Below, in pieces: positions 40,882 to 49,000 of a stretch of 64,000 nt of DNA; the first letter of the stretch is position 1; each line of letters starts with the position of its first letter. The DNA is taken from positions 1 to 64,000 of the forward strand of contig JASGKY010000011.1 in the NCBI GenBank assembly GCA_049840435.1, given 5' to 3'. The position numbers were made by a program, and so were the translations under genes. The stretch comes from JADLHS01 sp049840435 (lineage in GTDB: Bacteria; Verrucomicrobiota; Verrucomicrobiia; Limisphaerales; JADLHS01). The notes beneath the pieces were generated by a model, which saw nothing but the letters and a program-made list of their open reading frames with translations, was not told where the DNA came from and did no database searches.

Positions 40882-41260
40882 GAGCGATTCCGTCCGCTAA
40901 ACTTTGATCCAACGTTTCACGCATTCAAAATTCAAATTCAACATTGAACTGGGCAGAGGAGTGCAGGACCGCATCAACCCTCGTTCACGACCGGTTGTTC
41001 TGTCATCGGGCAGGTGCCGATCTTTGACGGGAGTCCGGCAGAGAGAGGAGTGCCTAAGTGTCAGGACGAAAGTATCCCCTCAACGGACTTTATAAGTCTT
41101 CAACTGGATAATTTTCGAGGGCGGACGGATCACTAGGGGCGATCAAGATTTGTGCGATAAACAAGTTCACCTGGCAACACCTGTTCCGAGCCCGGTTACG
41201 CAGGCTGTCGCGGTTGCCGCTTTGTTACTCTGCATACCAATCAGTTGACAGTATCCGCCA
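40882..41260. other. Intergenic region upstream of the toxin-antitoxin pair
   Basis: About 380 bases. It contains CTAAGTGTCAGGAC at 41054-41067, repeated with one mismatch at 42051-42064 on the other side of the toxin-antitoxin genes. No gene was recognised. Confidence 0.45.
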
Positions 41261-41587
41261 ATGGCGTATCTTGTCGCGGTGGTCTTTATTGAGACACCCA
41301 CCTTTACGCGGCGCGTTCAGGAATACATGGGCGACGAGGAATATGCAGAAATGCAGGCGTTCCTGTCGCACCGGCCCGACGCGGGAAGTATCATCCGTGG
41401 GACAGGCGGGATGCGCAAACTGCGCTGGGCAGGAAGCGGGCGCGGGAAACGTGGCGGGTTGCGGGTGATTTACTACTGGTGGGTGGCGAAAGATCGGATT
41501 TCGCTGCTGCTGGCATATCCCAAGAACGAGCAGGATGACCTTACGACCGAGCAAGTGAAATTGCTGAAGAACCAATTAATGCCATGA
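41261..41587 (+). CDS. RelE/HigB-type toxin
   Basis: 108 residues of the RelE/ParE superfamily in the NadS-associated (HigB-like) branch: GTGGMRKLRWAGSGRGKRGG, then RVIYYW and LLLAYPKNEQDDLTTEQ. Such toxins are ribosome-dependent mRNA interferases. The ATGA overlap with the downstream antitoxin gene (toxin first, antitoxin second) is the HigBA order. The pair is flanked by a short direct repeat. Confidence 0.88.
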   Translation: MAYLVAVVFIETPTFTRRVQEYMGDEEYAEMQAFLSHRPDAGSIIRGTGGMRKLRWAGSGRGKRGGLRVIYYWWVAKDRISLLLAYPKNEQDDLTTEQVKLLKNQLMP

Positions 41588-41871
41588 GAAAAGAACTGTT
41601 TGAAGAACTGTTGGAAAGTGTGAAGCAGGCCAAAGCCATTGAACGCGGGGAGATGAGAGCGAGCCGCGTGTTCCAGGTTGATCCGAAGAACACGGTTGTG
41701 AAGACTCGCAGCAAGCTTGGCCTGTCGCAGTCCAAATTCGCGTCGCTGCTTGGCATCAGCCAGGACACGTTACAGAATTGGGAGCAAGGCCGGCGCGAGC
41801 CAACTGGTCCGGCCAAAGTGTTGTTGAAGATTGCTTCGAAGCATCCTCGTGTGCTGCTGGAAGTGGCCTGA
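41584..41871 (+). CDS. HigA/NadS-type antitoxin, XRE family
   Basis: 95 residues. The N-terminal ~35 residues (LFEELLESVKQAKAIERGEM) match the usual toxin-binding segment of NadS-type antitoxins. An XRE helix-turn-helix follows (KLGLSQSKFASLLGISQDTLQNWEQGRREPTG, about residues 43-75). It overlaps the toxin stop by four bases. It is expected to neutralise the toxin and autorepress the operon. Confidence 0.9.
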   Translation: MRKELFEELLESVKQAKAIERGEMRASRVFQVDPKNTVVKTRSKLGLSQSKFASLLGISQDTLQNWEQGRREPTGPAKVLLKIASKHPRVLLEVA

Positions 41872-42044
41872 CGCTCGACCCGCAAGTCAGCAAGCTGCTG
41901 AGATTTAACTTGCCCAAAACCTATCTGATTTGGTGGCAAGCGCGTCGCTACGTTTTGGTTTGTAGAAGTCTTAATTCTCCACCCGAAAAATCACCTTTGC
42001 GATTCAGAGACTTACAAAAGCAAAGTTGAGAAAATATTTATGAC

Positions 42045-42061
42045 CTGACACTAAGTGTCAG
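42045..42061. repeat. Palindrome CTGACACT-A-AGTGTCAG
   Basis: Perfect 8-bp arms with one central base, ~175 bases after the antitoxin stop. Its right half and flank match 41054-41067, upstream of the toxin. Confidence 0.5.
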
Positions 42062-42119
42062 AACACAAATAGCCGGAACCGCTGTCCCCAATTTACCCAG
42101 ACACTCTGCCGTGACTGGG

Positions 42120-42593
42120 TTACGGATTCTTGTTTTCTTCTACCCAAGCTTCCGATCGCTCATCTGCAGCTTCATACTTGCTGTGCTCGGGAACCTCGGG
42201 GAATTGCCCGTCCAGACTAGCAGTAAATGTTTTCTTGTAACAACCGCAGTGGATGCAAACTGCGACGAATTTAAAGCGACCGTTTTCAATGCTCCACTCG
42301 CCAGGGTTTTCCTTTAACCCACCAACCAATTCATACGGGGAGTTCCATTCGTGCGCCTTGTTATTGGGGCATTCCGGCTCGGGATCAGTGTTAACAGCGA
42401 CTCTTCCGAACTTTGATTCGATTTCGTCTTCGTCCTCACCCAACAAATGCAAGGCATAGTCCACATAGCTGGGCTCATCGCCCCAATCGCCAGCCAGCAT
42501 CCACTTTTCGGCCATCCCATGCGCTGCTTTCCAATTGGAAGCCGTAATAATCTTCTGTTCGCCACTAGATGTCTCAACAATTTTGTATTTCAT
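42120..42593 (-). CDS. Hypothetical protein with possible zinc-binding Cys pairs
   Basis: 157 residues from ATG at 42593 (the frame is open further upstream to 42635). It is acidic (LLGEDEDEIESKF) and contains PECPNNKAHEW and VCIHCGCYKKTF, which could form a small zinc site. Similar small proteins with HEW and CxHCG motifs occur in plasmid and prophage regions of many bacteria, but I do not recognise a named family. The gene stands alone and is opposite in strand to its neighbours. Confidence 0.6.
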   Translation of the reverse strand: MKYKIVETSSGEQKIITASNWKAAHGMAEKWMLAGDWGDEPSYVDYALHLLGEDEDEIESKFGRVAVNTDPEPECPNNKAHEWNSPYELVGGLKENPGEWSIENGRFKFVAVCIHCGCYKKTFTASLDGQFPEVPEHSKYEAADERSEAWVEENKNP

Positions 42594-42853
42594 ATCATTT
42601 CGGAGTTCAGATTGCCGTCGTTCCCGGAATCTCAACCTCCAACCGATATTATAGGCGTTGTTTCGAGGACTACCACTGGGTTAACTGAGGATGTGCCTTG
42701 CACCTCTCAGCATGGGTTTGGGTGAACTCTGGAAAGCGCAAAGAATTGCGCCTTTCCTCCAGGCGCAAGTTTACGATTCTGCCTCAATAACCACCAGAAA
42801 CGAGTGTTGGTAACAAGTGGCAGATTGCGGGAAATGGTGGTTGTGATAGCTTC
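42594..42853. other. Divergent intergenic region
   Basis: 260 bases between two divergently transcribed genes. It must hold both promoters; no clear operator was seen. Confidence 0.35.
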
Positions 42854-43867
42854 GTGGGCATTCAGATGCTACGCGCCTTAATCATCCTTTTGTTGGGGAC
42901 GTTCGCGGCGGTTGCCAACCCTCCCGATGGATATTACGCGAACGCCGAAGGGAAAGCTGGGAGTGAACTGAAGGATGCGCTCCATGCCATCATCCGCAAC
43001 CATCACGTCATCCCGTATTCCAGTTCGAGCTTCGACACGAGCGATGCGCTCAAGGTGCTCGACCAGACAGCAACGAACGCGAGCTACGTCAACCTGATCT
43101 ACAACAACTCGAACGTCCTCGCTTCGACGTTCGCGGCGGCGACGGGGTGGAATCGCGAACACATGTGGGCGCAGAGCTACGGCTTGGACGGAGTCGAGCC
43201 ATCGTATTCCGACCTGTTCAACCTGCGTGCTTGCGACGAGAACGTGAACAGCTCGCGGGGCAATAAATTCTACGACATCACCACGACGAACGGGGTGGGA
43301 TACAGCTTTCCGGCGCATATCGAAGCCCCGCAATGTTCCACTGATAAGGATTCGTGGCAGCCACCGGGCTACAACTGCGGGAACATCGCCCGCGCCATGT
43401 TTTACATGGTGACGCGATATACCGGGGACGTGGCAAACGAGCCGCTGCTTCAACTGACGGACAATCCTGCGCTCATCACCACGGCGAACGCATACTTCGG
43501 GAAGCTCAGCACGCTTCTTGAGTGGCATAACGCGAATCCGGTGGATGCAGAAGAGATGCTGCGCAACGACCGCATCTATTCGCTCTACCAGACGAATCGC
43601 AATCCGTTCGTGGATCACCCTGAATGGGTGAATCTCATGTTCGCGCCCGCCTTCACGAACCGCCCGTCACTTAGCGTGTCGCTTGCGGGCGGTGACATTG
43701 TGTTGTCGTGGATTGCGACAAATCAGGTGGCACAGCTTGAAACCTCCACGAATCTTTCCGGTGTCTGGTCAGTCGTCACAAATGTCCCCGCGCTTGCCGA
43801 CGGCCGGTTTCAAGTATCAGTTTCGCATGGCGATCCGCGCGCCTTCTTCAGGCTTCAAGTCCAATGA
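42854..43867 (+). CDS. Secreted endonuclease I-type nuclease with YRL C-terminal module
   Basis: 337 residues, GTG start at 42854 or ATG at 42866, signal peptide MLRALIILLLGTFAAVA. The EndA/NucM catalytic motif is WNREHMWAQSYG, with His103 expected to be the general base; SDLFNLRACDENVNSSRGNKFYD completes the His-Me-type active site. The last ~65 residues (GGDIVLSWIA, LETSTNLSGVW, ending FFRLQVQ) are the same module seen on the glycosidases here. It probably degrades extracellular DNA at the cell surface. The stop overlaps the TPR gene start by four bases (ATGA). Confidence 0.9.
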   Translation: MGIQMLRALIILLLGTFAAVANPPDGYYANAEGKAGSELKDALHAIIRNHHVIPYSSSSFDTSDALKVLDQTATNASYVNLIYNNSNVLASTFAAATGWNREHMWAQSYGLDGVEPSYSDLFNLRACDENVNSSRGNKFYDITTTNGVGYSFPAHIEAPQCSTDKDSWQPPGYNCGNIARAMFYMVTRYTGDVANEPLLQLTDNPALITTANAYFGKLSTLLEWHNANPVDAEEMLRNDRIYSLYQTNRNPFVDHPEWVNLMFAPAFTNRPSLSVSLAGGDIVLSWIATNQVAQLETSTNLSGVWSVVTNVPALADGRFQVSVSHGDPRAFFRLQVQ

Positions 43868-44373
43868 GAAAACTCGATTGGCCAGATACGCTCCATTTGG
43901 AAGCCGCAGTCGGTTGGCTCGAACTTGGCAATCCCATTGAGGCCAACGCGGAACTAGACTGCATCACGCCGGAACTGCGCGGGCATCCGCAAGTGCTCGC
44001 TCTTAGGTCGGAGATATATTTCCGAGAAAAGCTTTGGACAAACTGCGTCGAGGTGTCCGATGCGCTTGTCCGCATCCAGCCAGACAATACGACAGGGTGG
44101 ATTCACCGCTCGTATGCGTTGCACGAACTCAAGCGAACGCGGGAAGCATTTGAGAACCTGCTGCCCGCCGCCGCGAAGTTTTCCGACCTCTGGACGATTC
44201 CGTATAACCTCGCTTGCTACTGCGCGCAGTTGAACCGGCTGGAGGAGGCTACCGACTGGTTCAAAAAGGCGATTGCCATTGATGGGGAGATTGTGAGAAG
44301 CCAAGCACTTGATGACGAAGATTTGAAGCCGCTCTGGGATTCGATGAACGGAACGCTCTGGCGGAAGGAATAG
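43864..44373 (+). CDS. Tetratricopeptide repeat protein
   Basis: 169 residues, no signal peptide. TPR-like helical pairs run through the whole protein: AVGWLELGNPIEANAELDCI, ALVRIQPDNTTGWIHRSYAL and NLACYCAQLNRLEEATDWFKKAIAI, and it ends ALDDEDLKPLWDSM. Small TPR proteins of this kind are common in Planctomycetes and Verrucomicrobiota. It overlaps endonuclease I upstream and is two bases from the DUF72 gene downstream, so all three look like an operon. Partner unknown. Confidence 0.82.
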   Translation: MRKLDWPDTLHLEAAVGWLELGNPIEANAELDCITPELRGHPQVLALRSEIYFREKLWTNCVEVSDALVRIQPDNTTGWIHRSYALHELKRTREAFENLLPAAAKFSDLWTIPYNLACYCAQLNRLEEATDWFKKAIAIDGEIVRSQALDDEDLKPLWDSMNGTLWRKE

Positions 44374-44375
44374 CG

Positions 44376-45329
44376 ATGCCTTTTGATCGGGAAAAAACTC
44401 CAGCCATTCTTGCTGAACTTGCGTCGAAGGGCGTTTACGTCGGCACGTCCTCATGGAAATACGAGGGGTGGCTGGAACAGCTCTACACCCCTGATCGCTA
44501 CCTGTATCACGGCAAAGTTGCGGCAACGCGTTTTGAGAAAAAGTGCCTGAAGGAATACGGGGAGGTTTTCAAGACAGTCTGCGTAGACGCCGCATATTAT
44601 ACCTTTCCGACCGTCGATAAGCTGCAAGCGATGGCCGATCAAGTCCCCGATGACTTTCGATTCGGCTTCAAGGTGACGGGAGACATCACGATCAAGAAAT
44701 TCCCGAACCTGTCTCGCTTTTCGACAAGAGTCGGCCAGCAGAATCCTAATTTTCTCAACGCAGACATGTTCGCTACCGCATTCTTGAAACCATGCGAGGA
44801 AATCAAACCGAAGGTCGGCGTGCTGATGTTTGAATTCTCAAGATTCTATTCCACCGACTATGAACATGGTCGCGATTTCCTCGTAGAACTCGACCGTTTC
44901 CTTGGCGAACTTCCGAGGGGTTGGTCTTACGCGATTGAAATGCGGAACAAGGGTTGGCTCGTGTCGGAATATTTCGCATGTCTGGCCAAACATGGCGTGA
45001 CGCACGTTTTCAATTCGTGGAGCGCGATGCCTCCGGTCGGCGAACAGATGGCGATGTCCGGAAGCGTGACGAACCCTACGATGCTTGCCGCCCGCTTTCT
45101 CACCAAGCCGGGGCGGAAATATGAGGACGCCAAAAAGATGTTCCAGCCCTACAAGCTGACAAAGGAAGTGAACGATGAGGCGCGCAAAGCCATCGCGGCG
45201 CTGATTAAGATGGCCTTGGTCGCGACGGGCGGAAACTTGATGAAGGCTCTGATCTACGTCAATAACCGGCTTGAGGGCAACGCGCTGAACACTATCGCTG
45301 AAGTCCTTGAGTCGGGGGAGTGGCGCTGA
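44376..45329 (+). CDS. DUF72 family protein
   Basis: 317 residues with the typical DUF72 TIM-barrel features: VYVGTSSWKYEGWLEQLYTP at the N-terminus, YYTFPTVDKLQAMADQVPDD, FRFGFKVTGDIT, and AIEMRNKGWL. DUF72 (YecE-like) proteins are widespread and their biochemical role is not established. It is the third gene of the nuclease-TPR-DUF72 run and ends 46 bases before the predicted LexA operator. Confidence 0.88.
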   Translation: MPFDREKTPAILAELASKGVYVGTSSWKYEGWLEQLYTPDRYLYHGKVAATRFEKKCLKEYGEVFKTVCVDAAYYTFPTVDKLQAMADQVPDDFRFGFKVTGDITIKKFPNLSRFSTRVGQQNPNFLNADMFATAFLKPCEEIKPKVGVLMFEFSRFYSTDYEHGRDFLVELDRFLGELPRGWSYAIEMRNKGWLVSEYFACLAKHGVTHVFNSWSAMPPVGEQMAMSGSVTNPTMLAARFLTKPGRKYEDAKKMFQPYKLTKEVNDEARKAIAALIKMALVATGGNLMKALIYVNNRLEGNALNTIAEVLESGEWR

Positions 45330-45374
45330 TTCTTCGATTGTGAATAACTGTCCGTTGACGGCTCGCCGTGAAGT

Positions 45375-45392
45375 GTTATCCATCTGGATAAC
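45375..45392 (+). promoter_or_regulatory. Predicted LexA operator of lexA
   Basis: Perfect palindrome GTTATCCA-TC-TGGATAAC ending two bases before the lexA ATG (45395). It occupies the ribosome-binding or promoter position, so bound LexA would block expression: the expected autoregulation. It shares TAT(N)CATCTG(G)ATA with the site upstream of the polymerase fusion. Confidence 0.7.
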
Positions 45393-45394
45393 AG

Positions 45395-46018
45395 ATGGCC
45401 GAGATGACTTTAAACCGCAGAAAGGTGCTGGATTTCGTTCAAAGCGAAGTCCAGGCAGGCAAGCCTGTGCCGACGCACCGTGAAATTGCCGCAAAGCTGA
45501 ATTTTAAGGGCCATCGCGCCGCCGCCTACCACTTGGAAGCCTTGGAACGGGACGGATTGATAAAATCGAATTCGGGCAAGGCGCGCTCCTTGCGAGTCAC
45601 GACGCCACTTGCCCAGCTTCGCAGTCGCGTGGTGGATATTCCCATATTCGGAGTGATTCCGGCTGGAATGCCGCAGGCGAACGAACAGGAAGCCGAAGGA
45701 TGCGTTTCGGTGGACGTGGAAAGCATAGGAATCAAGCCGACGCGGCAGACTTTCGCCCTGCGGGTTAAAGGCGATTCGATGATTGGCAAGCATATCTGCG
45801 ACGGGGACATCGTTGTTCTGGAATTCGGGCCAGAACCTCGGCATGGGCAAATCGTGGCGGCATACATTGACGGCGCGAGCACGCTCAAAACCTTTCTCAT
45901 GCGCAATGGCAGGCCATGCCTTAAAGCAGAGAATCCAAAATATCCCGACTTCATTCCGGCGGAGGAGCTGACGATCCAAGGCGTTTTCAAGGCGCTCATC
46001 CGCAAGGCAAAGGAGTAG
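45395..46018 (+). CDS. lexA: LexA-type SOS repressor
   Basis: 207 residues. An N-terminal winged HTH of the LexA class (VPTHREIAAKLNFKGHRAAA, residues ~26-45) is followed by the S24 autoprotease domain: cleavage site Ala90-Gly91 (VIPAGMPQ), catalytic Ser128 (KGDSMIG) and Lys165 (STLKTF). It should repress SOS genes until RecA filaments trigger self-cleavage. Start ATG 45395; ATG 45404 is an alternative further from the operator. It is followed after 42 bases by the polymerase fusion on the same strand, as in lexA-imuA-imuB-dnaE2 cassettes, but no imuA is present. Confidence 0.93.
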   Translation: MAEMTLNRRKVLDFVQSEVQAGKPVPTHREIAAKLNFKGHRAAAYHLEALERDGLIKSNSGKARSLRVTTPLAQLRSRVVDIPIFGVIPAGMPQANEQEAEGCVSVDVESIGIKPTRQTFALRVKGDSMIGKHICDGDIVVLEFGPEPRHGQIVAAYIDGASTLKTFLMRNGRPCLKAENPKYPDFIPAEELTIQGVFKALIRKAKE

Positions 46019-46021
46019 CAC

Positions 46022-46052
46022 GGACAGATTTTGTCCTATGTCATCTGATAGG
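46022..46052 (+). promoter_or_regulatory. Predicted SOS operator upstream of the polymerase fusion
   Basis: Two overlapping inverted repeats: GGACA-GATTT-TGTCC (46022-46036) and CCTAT-GTCATCTG-ATAGG (46035-46052). The second matches the lexA operator core (TAT, CATCTG, ATA). AGGAG at 46051-46055 is the ribosome-binding site for GTG 46061, so repressor binding here would overlap it. Confidence 0.55.
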
Positions 46053-46060
46053 AGTTTGCC

Positions 46061-49000
46061 GTGCCGGAAATCATTCACCTCGACGCCGATGCGTTCTTCG
46101 CCTCCGTGGAGCAATCTGCTGATGCCAGACTGCGGGGCAAAGCCATCGCAGTAGGAGGGGAAAGCCGGGGCATCATCGCGTCCGCTTCCTACGAAGCCCG
46201 CAAGTTGGGAATCTTCACACCCATGCCGACGGCGCGGGCGCGCAAACTGTGTCCCAACTTGATCGTGATTCCGGGCGATTATGAGCGCTACGAGGAGTAT
46301 TCGTGGAAAATGTTCAGCTTCGCCTACGACTTCACTCCGAATGTAGAGAAGACTTCGATTGACGAAGGATATTTTGATGTCACGGCGAACCGGAGTAAAT
46401 CGGCAGATGAAATCGCGCAGATCATTAGTAAGGCGATTTGGCAGAAGCTTAAAATCACCGTGAGCGAAGGGGTCGGCTCGAACAAGCTCGTGAGCCAAAT
46501 AGCTTCCAAGCTCAACAAGCCTGCGGCCTTTGAATCCGTTCCGGCAGGATGCGAAAAAAAATTCCTGCACCCGCTGCCGAATCGCTGGCTTCCGGGCGTT
46601 GGGCCGAAAGCGTCCGCCCGGTTGAACGCGGCGGGGCTCGCACGGATCGGACAGATTGCCGCGACGCCGATTGACATGCTGGCGTTGCTCTTGGGCAATC
46701 AGGCGCCGGCCATGCGCCAGTTTTCAAACGGCATAGACGACCGGCCATTGATTCCGGCGAGCGAGCCGCAGAAATCATATAGCAAGCAAGAGACGTTCAA
46801 TGAGGACGTGACGGACGAGGAATACGTCGAGGCCGTATTGCGTCGCATGGCGGACAAGCTGTTTTCCGACGTGCGCGAGGAGGGAAGGAGCGTGCGGACG
46901 CTCACCGTCAAAATCCGCTACAATGATTGGGACGAAAGCCAGCGAGCGGAAAGCCTGCGTGAGCCGACGGATTTGGAAACAGACGTGTATGGCCGGATTC
47001 GTGCGCTCTTGCGTGAAGCATGGCAGCGTCGAGTGAGTCTCCGGCTGGTGTCGCTCAAGCTCTCGAACGTGTATCAGGGAGTGTTCCGTAGCGAACTGCC
47101 GCTTGAGGCCAACGCTCAGAATCATGCGGCTCGCGAACGGCTCGCCGCTGCGGTGGACGGGCTCAGGAGGATCAAGGGATGGAGAGTTGTGTCGCGCGGC
47201 CATGACTTGCGCTTGCGCAGTGCCCCGCGAGACCTCGTGAACGAGCAGAAAGCGCCTGCGCGAATTCACATTACGGCAAAGCGGACGAACGTCCCGACTC
47301 CAAGTCTGGCTTACGTGCCGCTACGAGTGCGCAGTCATTACACCTTTCTCGATTCGACGCTATCACCGACGGCCATTGCACATCTCGCTAAACGGAATGG
47401 GATGTCATCGGTCGCCATGATGGATGTCGGCAACCTTCATGGCGCGGTGGAGTTCTCGGAGGCGGCGAAGAGGGCAGGCATCAAGCCTGTCTTCGGAGCG
47501 GAACTGCGTGTTGGGGAGCATCCGCTGTTGCTCTACGTCGAATCGGCACGCGGTTACGAAAATCTGAATCGGATTCTCTCTCAAAAAGCCGAACAGAGCG
47601 ATGACGAGGAGGCGGTCGCGGAACAGCAACGCCGTCCGATTCCGCTCAAGCAGCTTTCGCAAACGGAAGGGCTCATTGCGGTCAGTTCCGACGTCCGCCT
47701 GGCAGAGCGGTTTCCCGACCGGTTTTACGAGCTGGCAACGAAGCAAACGAAGGCGGGCGACTATCCAATCGTCGCATGTCCTGCCGTCCATTACGCTTTG
47801 CCAGGGGATCGTCTCAAATTCGACATCGTGCAATCCATCCGCACGCGCACTCTCCTGCGGCAATCGCATCCGGCGAAGCGCTCGGATGGGAAGTTGCATT
47901 TCCGCACGCAAAGCGAGATGGCGGGAGCTTGCAAAGAGCATCCTGAATGGCTCAAGCACTCTCTCGAAATCGCGGAACGCTGCTCGTTTGACGTGCCGTT
48001 CGGGAAGCCGCAGTTTCCGGCGTATGTGCCGGTGGACGGCTCAACGCCGCGCGAATTTCTTCGCCGGCTCGTCATGGAGGGATTGCGCCGCCGTTACGGG
48101 AATCGGGCCTCGTCCATGCACCCGCAAGTCGAGCAGGAACTCGCCATCATCATCGCGGTCGGATACGAGGAATACTTCCTTGTCGTCTGGAGCATCCTGC
48201 AAGACTGCCGCACTCAGGGTATCTCATGGATCACGCGGGGCAGCGCCGCTGATTCGCTTGTCTGCTATTGCCTCGGCATATCAGGCGTTTGTCCGATCCG
48301 CTTCGGCCTGTATTTCCGCCGCTTCCTAAATCAGGAGCGGATGGAGCTAAACAAGCTGCCGGACATAGATGTGGATTTTCCGCATGACCGGAAGGACGAT
48401 GTCGTGGACATCGTATTCGCGAAATATGGGCGCGAACATTGCGCTGTGGTCGGCGGCTTCTCGACATTCCAAGCCAAGAGCGCTTTTGCCGACGTCGCGA
48501 AAGTTCTCGGTGTTGCTGAACGCGACGTGCGCAAGTTCACCAATCACTTTCCATGGAGCTTCGGCGGCGGTTGGGTTCCTGATGAGCATACGCCAAGCGG
48601 CGGCGCGAAGCTGCGCGAACTTCTGGCAGCGAGTCCCGAGAACTGCGATTTGCCGCTCAACGATGAGCCGTATAAGACTGCGCTCGACATGGCTGAGTTT
48701 CTGGATGGAGTGCCGCGCAATCCGAAGATGCACCCATGCGGGGTGGTGCTCTCGCGCCAGCCGATGATGGGACTTACGCCGACATTCATTTCCAACAAGG
48801 GATATGCGACCACCCATTTCGACATGGACGCCGTCGAGCTGGTCGGTCTGGTCAAGGTAGACGTGCTTGCTCAAGGCGGGCTTGCGGTGATGCGAGACGT
48901 GAAAACGATGCTTTCAAGTCGTGGCGTGTCGGTTGACCTGGATGCGCTCGAACCGTGGCAGGACGCTGAAGTTTGGGAATATGTTTCCCGTGGAGCGCGT

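Noticed and set aside
45410..46570. 386-codon minus-strand frame opposite lexA and the polymerase start
   Set aside because: Antisense shadow; lexA and the polymerase are unambiguous on the plus strand.
46061..47230. Possibility that the N-terminal half of the fusion is an ImuB-type inactive protein
   Set aside because: All three Y-family carboxylates (Asp8, Asp101, Glu102) are present, which ImuB proteins lack.
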